A stretch of 64,000 bases of DNA from Cinclus cinclus (taxonomy: Eukaryota; Chordata; Aves; Passeriformes; Cinclidae): contig NC_085051.1 of the NCBI RefSeq assembly GCF_963662255.1, positions 53,979,101 through 54,043,100 of the forward strand, given 5' to 3'. Shown in pieces: positions 47,641-60,529 of this stretch. The notes under the pieces were generated by a model. That model ran no database searches and was not told the origin of the DNA. It saw only the letters and a program-made list of their open reading frames with translations. A program made the translations under genes and the position numbers. The first letter of the stretch is position 1; every line of letters begins with the position of its first letter.

Positions 47641-48965
47641 GCCCCATTCTGGGATAGCTGGAGCAGAGATAACCTCACTGTGCCTGGCTCATTATCGATG
47701 CCCAACTCGCAGGGTGGTGTGTCAGTGTTTGATCCAAAGATCACAGAAGTTAATGGAAAGATTCACCTTGACTTCTGTCCATAATTAGGGTGGAGGAGAG
47801 CAGAGAGGATTGACTTTTTAGGAACTGAATGATTCATGTAATCAATAAATAGATAAACTGTAGTCAAACCAGGTATTCTGAAGAGTTTTAAAGGAAATCT
47901 AACTTTCTATACAAGCCTTTTATGGATAGAAATTTTTTAACCAGAATCAGGGATTTTTAATATTTTATTTGCTTTTCAGCAAATAAAACCGCTCTTTCTA
48001 GTTTTGTTTGAACTAACTTGACTGAAACTGATCTGCCATAATTTCATTCAGAGCACAAACACAAAGTTAGGCAGTGATATAGATTTTCTGATGCCTCCAA
48101 TCAGAACATAGATGATTCAATTCCTAAAAATCAAGAAAGCGATCATTAAAAAAAAAACAAAGGAATATTTTTTTAATTGTGAAAGTACTTTATGTTGGAT
48201 CAGTGTAAGAATGAGGAGGCTGTAAGGGTGAGAGTTCTGGCAATAAAGATTATATGTGGTCAGAGCAGGGTCAGGGGAACCACTGTGATGTTTGAAACCT
48301 GTCATGGGGTCAGCCCAGCAAAGCCTTCCCAATTTTTATCCCCTGCCCCTAATTGCGCTCAGGTCAGATGCGGTGTTCATCCTCCATGTGCCCTGATGGC
48401 CTCTCTGCCTGAGGTACAAAGCCTCTTCTCTCAGCTCTCCATCAAAATACACCTTGAGTGGCAGGAAGGAGGCAGTGCTGTGATGCACTTCACGCATCTT
48501 TATGTCTGGAAAAGAATAAAAGCTCCATACAGGGCCATTTAAGATGCTGAGAGCTGGATGGTGTGTGTGACCTTGATGTACAAAATGTCATCTTCACTTT
48601 TCCATTTTCCTCCCTTAGCAGAGTATAATTACATTAGTGGGAGATTTCAATCCAAGAGCAGCCTGCTCTGCTGACACCAACAGGAATGTTCTGGTGATTG
48701 ATTTCAGTGGCTTTTAGATCACACTTGGGAGTGCCAACCCTGCACGATGCTGCACTATTGTCCACTGGGGTAAACCCAGGCTACACTTCCCACCAGGACT
48801 CTGGGAAGCTCCACAGCTTCTGGGACATCAGGATCAGAAAGGGTTGCAAGGTGCTGCAGAGGAAAGTGTGACAGCAACACTGGGAGCCACATGCCTGCCC
48901 CAGGAAAACACTGATACAGATTTTCACATTTCTGTACATAATGCTGATGTACTCATTTGATCCTT
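47641..48965. other. Non-coding DNA, no recognised element
   Basis: Unique sequence of mixed GC content. No transposon, RNA gene or exon is supported. Confidence 0.4.
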
Positions 48966-49237
48966 ACCAGGACAAAGGGTAATGGTTTTTGAACTGACAT
49001 AGAGCAGGCTTAGATTTGATATTAGGCAGAGATTCCTTGCTCAGGGAGTGGTGAGGCACTGGAACAGGTTGCCCAGACAGGCTGTGGAAGGCCCATCCCT
49101 GGAAGAGTTCCCAGGTCAGACTGGTTCAGGCTTTGAACAACCTGGTGTGGTGGAGGATGTCCCTGCCCGTGGTGAGAGGAGTTGGAACTGAGTGGTCCCT
49201 AAAGGTCATTCCACCCCCAGCATTCTATGACTCCATA
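48966..49237 (+). mobile_element. CR1 LINE 3' end, sense
   Basis: ACCAGGACAAAGGGTAATGG begins the recognisable part. TTTGATATTAGGCAGAGATT, GGCACTGGAACAGGTTGCCC, GGCCCATCCCTGGAAGAGTT and the tail CATTCTATGACTCCATAA follow. All parts are in the order of a CR1 3' terminus. It is one of the better preserved copies in the window and has no coding capacity. Confidence 0.94.
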
Positions 49238-50130
49238 ATCAGCATAAACTGAAATCCTGACTGTAATTCTGAATCCAGCAAGGCGAGGCTGCTTTTATCC
49301 GTGTGTGACTGTGCCTTTCCTCACTGCACAGACATGTTTTCACTCTGTCATTTGTTTCATTCCCCATACAGCACAGAAAAAAATAATCTTTATTTATTGG
49401 TCTTGCCTCATAACAATTTGTTAATTATAAGGTTTAGCTACTATATGATATAAATTTGCATAATTTGTGTAAAAAGGTTATGAGGAGAAAAGGAGGAAGA
49501 ATGAAAATGCCATTGTTTCAATCTTGCTGCATTTTCAATATGAGCAGTATTCTAACTGGTAAATGACTGTCCATTATGAACCATGTTGCATAAGTTTTTC
49601 TCCTCCTAGTACCCGTTCAACAAATTAAATACCTTGCTGTGGGTTAAATGCAATGTCAGATCATGCTGTCTCTCAAGAGAAATATATAAATGGGCAGTTA
49701 TTTCACAGGAAAAAAATGATTCACGTTCCCAGGCCATTAGGGAAATACCAGCAAAAGTTATATGGTATTAAAAATATAGGAGCTGGGTTTGCAAGCCAGT
49801 GTTCAATCACTGTATCCTTGAACAGCAGGTTAAAGTCAGGGAGGGCAGTAAATCCAGCCACGGCTCTTTAACCAGTAGAGCCAGAAGAATGGATTTTGTG
49901 CCAAAAAAAATAAATAATTAAAGGGGAGGAAAGTGATTTCCAAAACTTATTCAGAGATAAATGCGAAAAAAACTGACTAGATGTAGAGGTTCCAGCCCTC
50001 ATGGGTTGACAGGTATGGATGTGGCTCTGAACAGGCTCTGGGATCTGGGTGTGAGGCAGGACCCAGGCACAGTGCTGAGCATGCTGGTCATCAGCCAGCA
50101 CAGCATCCTGACATGGCTCTGGCTCCACAC
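49238..50130. other. Non-coding DNA; lower part overlaps a minus-strand open frame
   Basis: Ordinary AT-rich sequence to about 49990. From there to 50130 the minus strand stays open as the possible extension of candidate 50131-50266, to a stop at 49999-50001, and the plus strand is open too. No repeat is recognised. Confidence 0.4.
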
Positions 50131-50266
50131 CTGCATGATCCTGGCCAAGCAGTCCAGGGACAGAGGATTCTTGAAAGAATAAATGGCTTCCACCCCCAAA
50201 TCAATGCTTAGCTGAAGTATGTGAATTAGCATCAGGGCTTCTTCCTCTGTGAATAAATCCTCTAAG
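50131..50266 (-). CDS. Candidate exon (minus strand)
   Basis: On the minus strand a very strong acceptor (CTGTGTTCTTCTTTTTCTCAG) precedes 50266. One frame is open, with one leading base and then LEDLFTEEEALMLIHILQLS and ...GVEAIYSFKNPLSLDCLARI. A moderate donor (ATGCAG then GTGTGG) below 50131 would end it on a codon boundary after 45 codons. If that donor is not used the frame continues to a stop at 49999-50001, making it a possible terminal exon. The leucine-rich, acidic helix-like composition is plausible for protein, but no family is recognised and the phase does not fit 33029-33210 directly. Confidence 0.25.
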
Positions 50267-50679
50267 CTGAGAAAAAGAAGAACACAGGGGGAAAGAAGAG
50301 TAAAGCCAAATTTAGCCCATTGGAATAGCTGACCCACACATATTCCTGAGTCCTTAGCTGTAGGCAAAACTTTAAGTTAGCTCTTTCTCTGGGCTTTTGT
50401 GTGAGGATTTGCACCTTCCTGTCTTGTACAGCACAACACTGCTGAGCTTTGTTAAAAGAAAACCATAATCTTGGCTGATCTTAAATTTCAGAACAAAAGT
50501 CCACCCTTGATCCCACTCATATTTCACCTACTCCTGCAAGATGATGTACAGCTTGGGATAAATATAAGAGAGGAATAAAAGAGTATTTACCCATGAAGAG
50601 CAAATGTAAAAATAAACACACAAGAAAAGGTGGATAGCTACTTTCCTGTCACTGGATTTTATATTTAACCACCTCTGAA
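50267..50679. other. Non-coding DNA, no recognised element
   Basis: Unique sequence between the candidate exon and an antisense CR1 fragment. Nothing is supported. Confidence 0.4.
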
Positions 50680-50830
50680 GACTATCCTGTCCAAGTTCCC
50701 TCACCAACGCCCAGTGACAGTAGGATGCTCAAGGCCATCTACAGTCAGGTTTTCAAAACCTCCAAGGGTGAAGACTCTGCAACCTCTCTGTTCCAAAGTT
50801 TGACTGCCCTCTTAGGAACCCAGTCCTGGA
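50680..50830 (-). mobile_element. CR1 LINE 3' fragment, antisense, diverged
   Basis: GACTATCCTGTCCAAGTTCC, GTCAGGTTTTCAAAACCTCC, AAGGGTGAAGACTCTGCAAC and CTCTCTGTTCCAAAGTTTGA followed by CTGCCCTC match in order the antisense of the CR1 3' part (TTTTGAATATCTCCAAGGA..., GACTCCACAACCTCTCTGG...). The flanking CR1 sequence has been lost or is unrecognisable. Confidence 0.65.
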
Positions 50831-53800
50831 AACTACCTCCAGAATCACCACATCTGGTTCCTACATCATGTAAGATCCCTCATCAGCTGGTACAAATCCA
50901 GTTTGGCTTTGTGCACCCTTATTTTTATTACCAAGCCCTTCCATTTTTCTGATGACAAGAAATCCTCCTGCTATTTCCAAGCTGAGTGTATTCTTAGTCC
51001 ATTTGCTCCTGTGCCAGCACTTCTGCTAATTCCTCCCAGGTGATGATCATAATTTATCACCATAATCCTTGACCATAACGGCATAGTTTACATTTGTAAT
51101 TAATTCAACATTTTGGCAGGTCTACTTTGGTTCAGGTTTTGGTTGGTGGTCTTCTTCTGTTCTAATTTTTTAATGAAATATTTCCCTTTTACCCCGGCAG
51201 CTACAAGTCAACTGGAACTACTCCGCAGTATGTCTGAATACAGGTGTTAAGTATGAATGAAGGTCTTTCAGGGGAAAAAAATAGTCTATTTATTTAGCTA
51301 AACCTCATCAAAAGAAGCAAGATCAATTCTGACTTCATAAGCATAAACACAGAAAATATAATTCTTTTTCTGGAAATATTTGGAAAATCCTGAAAATCCT
51401 GCAAACCTGCAGCTGGAAGCAATGCACACTCTGAACACAGACACAAAGCCAGGCTGCAGTAGCTGTCAAACACCAGCAAGGGGAGATGAGGCTGCTCCAA
51501 AGCACTTTCCTGCCATTTCCCAACCACTGGCAAGGCCAGGGCTTGCTTGTTTTCCTCTCCAAAAAGAAAGCCTCTGGTTTGCACGCAGACTCATTCTTCC
51601 ACAGGCATTTGACATCAGTTTAATGGTAGGTAATTAACAATGAGTTAAGTTTTGTTTCCTGTATTTCTGGGTTCCCAATTCTCTCTTTAAATGGAAAGCT
51701 TGTCAGATCTCATGCTGGGAGGGTGACACTCAGACAATGTCTCCCCAGACATCCCCAACAGCCCATGTGTGTACAGAGGAGAGCTGCTCTGTGCTGGAAA
51801 TGTTCCCAGTGCACACGGTGGGACAGTGGGTCATATATCTCAAATTCTTCCCCCCAAAAGATGCAGGGCCTTGGGGCAGGTGGGCTGCCTCAGCAAGCAG
51901 TGCAAGGCTGTGCCACCAAGACACTGTCCCTCCACAGAAGCAGCTCCACTGGACACCCATGGGGACAGAGCAGACACAGAGCCAGCCCCTGGCCCCACAG
52001 CTCCACAGCCTGGCCAGGAGCGCAGGGAAGAGTGGCAGGTCCGTGATCCCTTCCCTCACTAGTGCAAAGCCCAGTCCCTCATGCTCTGAGTATGTGAATG
52101 AGACAAACACAGGCAGAGAAATGCCCCATGAAACCCCTGTAAATGTAATGGATTCCTTGGGTCAAGCACCACCAAAGATGTGACCAAGTTGTGTCACCCT
52201 CCATGCTGTGGCTGCACACAGCTGAGCAAACCAGGTGAAAACAGACATCACCTGCTGCTGGTGCATCTTCTCATCATTTCTGGCTGACATGAAGGCACAG
52301 AGGCCAGAACCTCTCACTGGTTCAGCCTAGTCACAATCCACACTGCTCTGCATCTTCCAAAACAAGCACCACAGGATTTTGTCCCCTCTTTAAAGTTTAT
52401 TGTGCAATAGGTGACTAAGTCCTTCAGTATTTTCACTCTCACTGGTCACATATATTATCATGCAGGCCACAGAGAGGCCTGAATGCCTTGAGGACAGACA
52501 GACACACCGGATGCTGGAAGAAGCACAAGTCCTTAAACACAAACCCTCAAATTTATGCATTAATCAAAAGAACCATTTTTGGATCAATCCTTTGTATCAG
52601 AGTTACACTGCAAAAATATTGAATTCCTGGTCAGCTTCCACAGTCTTCGTTGTTTGATCAGCACTGATTGTGTGCATTATTTCAAGAAAAAAAAAAAAAA
52701 ATCTATCAGTCAATGCTGTATCTTTCTTCCTCTTTTTGCAATGGTATCACTTCATCTCCCCCCACAGTGCTTTCAAATGTCTCATAACAACAGCTTGTGA
52801 GCATCTGATATTCTTTAACACATCTTACAATAGGCCAGTGAGGTGTGATAATATTATTATTATTCCCTTTAGAAAACCATGCACAAGAAGCAAAGTTTTT
52901 TATTCACCCAAGCCATTTTAAACCATTAAACCCTGACAGCTAATTCTGAGATGTCCAATAAAGCACCATAAACAAAGCGACATCAGTGGGACTTACTTTC
53001 TCAAGTGGAGGTTGGGGATCTGAGCACACTTGTAGTTGCACATGGACACAACTTCTTCAGGCTTTAGCATGAAGTCTCTGTGTTGGGAGCCAACACTCAG
53101 CCCAATGCCATGCTCCAGGTCACTGTCTTGTCCACCTAACCATCTTCAGAAGGCAGGGTTAGCAAAATGTTCCAGTGTGGAGGAGAGGGGATATGGAACT
53201 TACTCTACTTCTAGACACCCAGAACTGAAGCACTTATGAATATTGCCAGTGATTTTAATCAAAGACTGATGATCTCTTTTTGCCCAGTTAGCATTTTTGC
53301 TTGTGTGAAATTTTGGGGAAACAGAGGAAAAGTCAGGATTGCCAGCATTTGTCACCATTATTTGAAAGAGTCTCTTCCCATTCTTCCCAGAGCCATACAC
53401 TGCCAAGCTGCACTTGCCATGTTCCCACCTCGCCCCCCTTCTGTGACCATTTGGATTTAAATGTGAAGCAACATCCAGGCTGAGCACCAGGGGAGGGGGG
53501 CACAGGGGACAGGGAGCAGGTTGAGTGGGTCAAACCTGAAACAGGAGTCCAGCTCCTCATTCCTATAAATGAAAGGCAGCAGAGTGCCCATCTAATGGGA
53601 CACCAGAGCTACCTTAACCCCCAGGCAGGAACTGCTCTCATGGTTTGCATACAGTGGCAGGACAGAGTAGCCAGGCATCCATCTCAATTATTTGTCTGGC
53701 ATACATTGTAACAGTAACTGAGAAGCCTCATGATCTTTCATGTATTTGTCCATATATCAGCCAGGTTAAGAGGTTTAATTATGCCCCGTTTCATGGGAAG

Positions 53801-56109
53801 TAGCACCAAGGATAAAAGATATTGAGAGTAGGTTCCCAGCAATCAATTCAACACACAAGTAAGTTTAAATATTCTAAATCATACAGTTATAACTATAACT
53901 TCAGGGGTGGAGGATTTTATTTACTGAAAGCCTACCCAGTACTCCAGGTGGAAAATACATTAAGATTTATGCTTGGATGTAATGCCAGTAATGCGAGAAG
54001 CATGGAAATATCTTAGTTGGATAGATGTTGGAAGAGTCTCCTTTCCAGCAGGCATGTGATTAGTGCTGCCCATTCTGCTGCGGCCACCAAACCAGATTAA
54101 ATCTATTTACACAACCCTAATCCACCTCTGGCTGAATGGAGACAGTAGCTTGCCCAGTGAAATTTTCAATAAATTGGAAAATAGTTCTCAGAGCTTCCAA
54201 AATGCCTGTATACCTCCTGCACCTCAGAAGAACTAGACAAACTCCTATCCATTTCCAGCTGGAGATAAGAAGCCCAAAACTCTTGAGTCAGATGTTTTGA
54301 ATTCTCCTTGCTGAATGAAGGCTGACTTTTAGTGATTAAATATTTACTAGATATCCCATCCAGATCATACATCTGGCCTGAACATTTCCCTTGAAGCTAA
54401 CCCTGAGTGTCACAAAAATACTCAGGTCTCCTTGTCCGAGTGATATTAAGGTGATAAAATGTGAGCAAAAAATTAATGGGCTGGTTATGTGAATGTTCCT
54501 CATTGAAGTATTATGATGACATTTCTTCTCTTAATGCCTCCGTGATTTTGCTGAAGTTGTTGAGTACTGCCTTATGTATTAATTTGAGATTTGAGGGGTG
54601 AAAAGAAATGTTAAAAATTACATTAAAAAATTAAATTAAATTTCCCAACCAGGCCTTTCTGCAGCAACCTTACCTACTCTCTAAGGACTCTACAATATGT
54701 TGAGAAAAAAAACATTTTGTGGGAGTGTTTGGTTAAAATACAGGCAGCACTCCAGTGGATTTCTAAAAGCTCTGTGAGGAACAAAACAAATGATAAATAG
54801 GTATAGCAATGTTCTGGATGTGTTTTCCAGGACCAGAGCTAAACAATTCTGCACACCTAAGATACAAGTAGCTCGCCAAGTTGGTGCATGTGTAGAATCC
54901 AGCCCTAATTAATTCTGTGTGTGTGAACTTTAAATTGTTGAAAAAACATGTGTTGTTTATTTAATAAATCTTCATTTAATGTGGCAGGTAGCAGTGACCA
55001 CCACAAGAACCATTACAAATTGACCCTTTTCAAATCCTTATAATCCTGCACTGGAGAGATTCACCTAATTGGGCTCATTAAAAGTAAACATTGATTGGCA
55101 GGACCACTGGGATCCTGTGGGAAAAGGGCTGTGCAGTCGTAAAGAACCCCTGAATTCCTGATCTCCAGAGCAGCAGACATTGTTTGTTGCTTCTGGTCCA
55201 CAAAAACAGCAGGAAAATTGCTGGCAGCAAGTGGTGCACAAGGCAGCAAGGAAGGGTGTGGGGTTACATTTGCAGGTGAAAGGCCATAAATAGGGAACAT
55301 TACCATGCTCGGGTCACTTTAACCTCAAGGTGACTGCTGGGGGATGTAGACCACAAAAAATGTGGAGATAAGGGAATTAAGGACCTCTGAGCTGTGATTT
55401 ACTATTGTTAAGACTTTGGGGCTGTTTTTCTGACGTTTTATGTTTTGTAAGTCATTAGCAACTGCAAAATGAGTGTAGGAAAACATGGGCAAATCAATAG
55501 TGTATTACATAGGCATCAGTAATTACATAGCAGTGGGGAATTGGGCATTGGGACTTTTCAATTATTTTCTGTTGCAAATGATGTACAGGCACCTTTTGGG
55601 AAATCATGTTTTGGTCAAACACTACATATTTGCTCAGTGTGAGCCAGTGTTATGGAGGTAATCAAATAATATGAATCTTTCTGGGCTTAAGAAACCTATC
55701 AATCTCTAAGCCTCCATTTCTGAGTCAAAGCCAAAAAAATTTCATTGGCTTATTACACAGCCTGAACGTCATTCTGTCTGGAAAACTCAGGTTGTTGTGA
55801 ATGTTCAGACATTGCCCTGGACATCTAATTCAGTGCACACTTCTAAGCGTGTAGTTTGCCTGCTTTTAAAATCAGACTCCAACCCTTTCTTCCATAGAAC
55901 GTGTAAACTTAATTAATCTTTCTGTATTCCAGAGCTACACAGATATATGTGCACTTCAATGAATCTTCAATCTAAAAACACTACTGCACATCAGGGGCCC
56001 CCTGGTAGCAGTTTAAAGTAAGTGTTCCTAACAAAAAAAGGACAATAGTGTGACCTAGTGTGGATCTCTCAGAGCAGCATCTGATAGGAGAAGACATTTT
56101 AAAAGGGTA
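50831..56109. other. Non-coding DNA with a GC-richer patch
   Basis: The 51720-52110 part is clearly richer in G and C and open on several frames of both strands (for example 148 codons at 51737-52183). It has no motif, CpG-island character or paired splice sites. An A run lies at about 52685-52700 and an ATT repeat near 52847-52863. The remainder is AT-rich unique sequence with no transposon that I recognise. Confidence 0.4.
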
Positions 56110-56383
56110 GATGGTGATAGGACAAGGGAAATAGTTTTAAACTAAAAAAAGGAGATATTTAGGCTAGATGTTAGAAAGAAGTCTTTATTGTGAGGGTCTT
56201 GAGACCATGGCACAGGTTGCCCAGAGTTTTGGATGCTCCATCCTTAGAAGTGTTCAAGGCCAGGTTGAGTGGGGCTATGAGCAAGCTGGTCTGGGTAGAA
56301 GGTGCCCCTGACCATGGCAGGGGGGTTGGAACCAGACAGTCTTTAAAGCCCCTTACAACCCACAGGATTCTTTGATTCTATGA
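56110..56383 (+). mobile_element. CR1 LINE 3' end, sense
   Basis: TGGTGATAGGACAAGGG, TTAGGCTAGATGTTAGAAAG, GGCACAGGTTGCCCAGAG, GGATGCTCCATCCTTAGAAG, TTCAAGGCCAGGTTGAGTGG and the tail GGATTCTTTGATTCTATGAT follow the CR1 3' consensus order. The copy is 5' truncated and non-coding. Confidence 0.93.
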
Positions 56384-59300
56384 TAAATTGAATTCCCCTC
56401 ATTTGCCATGATCAGTGTGAGCACACAAAAGCTCCAGTTTACTCTGGACTTGCTGATGTGCAGTCCCTTGCACAACTGCCAGAGTTGCACAGCTTGTCTG
56501 AGCCCTTTGCATCATCTACTGCCCTCAGTTTCCTGCACCAAAATCCCTTGGGTGACTACGGGAGATTGTCCCAGTTTGTCCCAATGCTGCTTAGGCTGGT
56601 GTCACACAGATGCTCGAAGCCCAGAGAATTCTCATGCAGGGATGCAGCGGCTCTGCCTCCTCCAGGACATCAGGCAAATGCTTCTGAGCAGGCTGAGGTG
56701 GAAACATGGGAGGCACTTCGTGTTTCATTGGGGCCTGACTGCAGACAGAAGTGGAAGTGTCAAAAAGGATTAGTGTGTCAGTGGTTAAAATGATTGTGGC
56801 ATGAAGGGACTGAAGGCTGCCAAAACCAAAATAACAAGGAAGTGTCTCTGAAGGCACTCCTGATGTATCGCTCTGACAGATGTGCAGCTCCCCATTAACT
56901 GCAATGACCAGAGGAGAGCAGGCTCCTCTGCAGCAATCTCATTGGCTTGGGACCAGGAGGAGATTTGGGATGGATCCTGCAGACATTTTATGCAAAAACA
57001 GCTGATTTGGTCAGATCAGAGACATTTCTGCCACTGCACCATTGCAAGCAAAATGAATGGGGCAGAACACATCTTATACAGTTTTAGACCTTAGCAGGAC
57101 CCAGGTCTGGTGGATATCAGTGATTCAGTGGCCTTCAGCATGAGAATCCAGACTATCCCACCGTTGGGGTGTCTGCACTCTCACTGAACAGTCACACATT
57201 ACAAGTTTGGACACTTTTGCTGGAAGCTCACAGAGACCCACCACAGGCACTTGATAGAGGTCAGTATTCTTTGACTCCTTTAGCTGATGAAGGAGAATGA
57301 AGGTTTTATTCAGAAGACACCCTCAATTCAATTTGCCCTCTGAATTCAACCCTTTCCTTCCCTGCTTATATGGAAAGTACCAGAAAAAGAAATTTTCAGT
57401 CTGAGCATGAGAAATGCTCATCCATTCCTGTTGCCTACAGTTCACCATCCTCACAGGAATTTTACTTCCATCCAGCATGAGCTTTGACCCAGACTTCCCT
57501 CTTTTTACTCCTTAGTCTAAGAGCTGTGGTACTGTGAGCTGTGTTTGATAGGGGCATCTCTGTATCTCTGCTGCATGTCTGATGTGTGTCATGCTTCCTG
57601 TTCTTGTTTTCCATATTTTTACCTGCCCGGCAGGTGGGCTCTGGACCATTCACCAAGAATGTGATAGCCTTGAATGCCAGCTGGGATAACTTAGACAGCA
57701 TTGAGACAAGCACTTTGTGGGAAATGGAAGATGAAATAGTACAAAGGGGGAAAAAAAAGCAGTTTGCTATTCCATAACTTCTGTTTCTTCCTGATTTTTT
57801 TGACCTGTTTTTCCCAGCAAAAATAGAGTGAAGCCATGTTGTTAGATGTTCAGCACAGCCTGTGTAGTGCTTGGACTGCCTGCTGCTTCATATTTATTAA
57901 TTAAGAAATCCTTGGGCAAATTGCCACTCAAGCTTCAGTGTTGATAAATTCAGGAGTTGCTGACACTCCAGCAGCATGCAAAGAAGCTGAACGGGACTGA
58001 TTACAGTGTGCAGCTCTATCTGCAAAAGGTTGATTATATGGTTTCCCTCCTAATTAAATATCTAAGCATCCATTTACTGGGGAAAGTGAAATTGAGGAAT
58101 CATCATTTACAGCAGCCTTGTATGGAATAAGAGATCCAGTGTGAAAATTCCTGGAGCCACAAAGGAACTATATTGGCCAAGCCCTCTCCAAAAAGCAAGC
58201 TGGAGCACAAATGTAGTTTTACATAATGAACACATCCTAAAACTTGTCACTCACAAGAGTGAGATGAAATTGGATGTGGAAGAAGCAGTAAAATCAGCTT
58301 CTGTCTCAGCTTCTGGTATGGGCTGGGATAGAGCTGTGCTCATGAGCAAGAGTTGCCACAGCACCATTGTCTGCTGGCACATCACAGGGACTGCCCAGAA
58401 TGCAGCAGAGGGACTTTCTGAAATGATGCCTCAGGGGATCAAAAATCTCAAATCCAGAATTACTCCTGAAGGATCTGAAGGATCACGTGCAAGAGACTCA
58501 GTGTTTAGAGGAAGAGAGGCAAGGAGGAGGAGGAAGGGAAAATATCTTCAGCAATGTCTTTTCTCTTATTCCTTCAGTATTTTGTCACTCCCCCTTGATG
58601 CTGCATCAGACATTTACAAGCATACCCAAACATAGAAATTACCATATGGGCTCAGCAGGATATCTAGGAATGATTTCCCCCTTCACAACTACACATTAGA
58701 TCTCATCCTGATCTTTAGCATTTAACAACATTATTTCTAATGTGAATAATTAAAAATTAAAGTAAAATGGTGCTGCAGTCTCTTTTATGGGGGAGTTGTG
58801 GAAGCTAAAGGATGTTGCCATGAGAATAAATTACTATAAATTAGCCATCAATAACTTTAAACATGATGATTAGAACACAGGAAAGTCTGAAAAGGGCTTC
58901 TGAAGGACTCTGGGCACTGAGAGTTGCTACACTGTGTAAAGTGTACCACATTTAGAAATGGAGTTGTATGATATGATTGCCTGTAATAGGGGACTGAATT
59001 TCATGCCTACTGCATCTCTTTCATTCTCAGTCAGCATTTAGCAAGTCTCCAAATTCATGTCTTCATTGCTGATTATAAGGACTGTCATTTTAAGACAATA
59101 CAATCTCCATTAACGATGTCTATATCTTGTCTGGTCAAACAATGCCAGGGAAAAAAAGGTCACTAAAATGTTTGAGGACCAGGACTAAAACAAGCTTTTT
59201 GTTTATTTTTTATTTCACTTGGGTGAACTCCTGCCTTGTTATTGTTGTTGTTACTATTTTTCAGCTCAGCTCAGCCTAATATAGTTGATGGAAAAAGCGT

Positions 59301-60299
59301 GAGTTAACAATTAATGGAAAGAAAGGCTGAGCAGGACCAACATTACCAAGGGTGATCCCAACAACGATTATTCTGCTTTATGATCCTACTCAAGTTCATG
59401 CTTGGACAGCTTGGGCCAAATCAGCACCTTTCATTGCATTTAACAGAGCTACTTCCATTTGGAGTTGAAGCCAGGTAAGGATCTAGAGAACTGCTTCTCA
59501 AAAGTCCACCTCTTGTGGTGTGACCTAACCTCCATTTTCCTTACAGCCCTTTGGTAGAAAAAAGGCCACCAGATAAACACAGCCCATCATTACAGTGTCT
59601 GTGGTATAGCAGATGGTATTTGCAAAAATTAAGGGAATGTTATAAGCACTAAATGATTAGGAAAAGTCACAACCAATACAGGGGAAATGCATAGAATTTA
59701 GCTGCATATTTATGAGTGAGAAGAATATGATGCACTTCAGATATGAAAAGAAATTACAAAAGCAAACAAATTGCATAGTACTGGACTGTTGAATATTATT
59801 ACCCTACCAGGAACCCAAAGTAAGTAAGACTGAGGGTTGATTATATGTGGCTTTCTGTAAAAAAATAGCATATGGTTTAAAGGAAACCACAGTGACATAA
59901 AGTTAGCAAGTTTATGTAAACAAAGAAAACAGATGCAATAGAGACTTAAGAGCAAGTTTCTTTAAGAATAAGTAGAGGCACAGAAGCACAAATGGTTCAG
60001 CAATTCCAAGGAGCTGGTTGGTGCTGATTGTGCTATTTAAGCTATGTGTCTTGTAGGTTACTAATGTAAGCAACAGGCTGCCTGCTGCATTTTAAATTAC
60101 CAGCCACTGCCAGCCCATTGTTTTATGTGATTCCCCCTCTGAATAGATATATTCATTCACAAATAGCTGGCTGTTCAGTGAGTTTCCCTTTGCTTTGTGG
60201 AACTCACTAAACCACATTTCTTCTGTCAATTTGCACCAAACATTCCCTGTATGAGCTGCTGTGAGCTTTGTTCAGTGAACCAACAGTGGGTCACTACTT
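56384..60299. other. Non-coding DNA, no recognised element
   Basis: Unique sequence. An acceptor (TTTTTACCTGCCCGGCAG) ending at 57633 is followed by 47 open codons to a stop at 57775-57777, with no other support. A 164-codon frame at 58141-58635 has no recognisable motif. No transposon or RNA gene is seen. Confidence 0.4.
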
Positions 60300-60529
60300 A
60301 GATTAGATTTTATGGAGGAGTTCTTTACTCAGAGCATGGTGAGGCAGTTGTACAGGTTGCCCAGAGAAGCTGTGAATGCCCAAGCTCTGGGAGGGTGTAA
60401 GACCAGATTGGATGGGGCTTTGAAAACTCTGGAAGGTTTGTGGAAGGGATTACTACCCATGGTGGGGAGGTAGAAATTATATGGGTTTTAAGATCTTTTC
60501 CAGCCCAAGGTTTCCTATGACTCAATGAC
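60300..60529 (+). mobile_element. CR1 LINE 3' end, sense, diverged
   Basis: AGATTTTATGGAGGAGTTCT, GGTGAGGCAGTTGTACAGGT, TGCCCAGAGAAGCTGTGAAT, then AGATTGGATGGGGCTTTGAA and the tail TTTCCTATGACTCAATGA match the CR1 3' end in order, with many substitutions. Confidence 0.88.

Noticed and set aside
57634..57777. Possible plus-strand terminal exon of 47 codons
   Set aside because: One acceptor (CCTGCCCGGCAG) and a chance-length frame. The nearest phase-compatible plus-strand candidate is over 44 kb away.
58141..58635. 164-codon plus-strand frame
   Set aside because: No domain, no splice signals and no codon signature that I can see.
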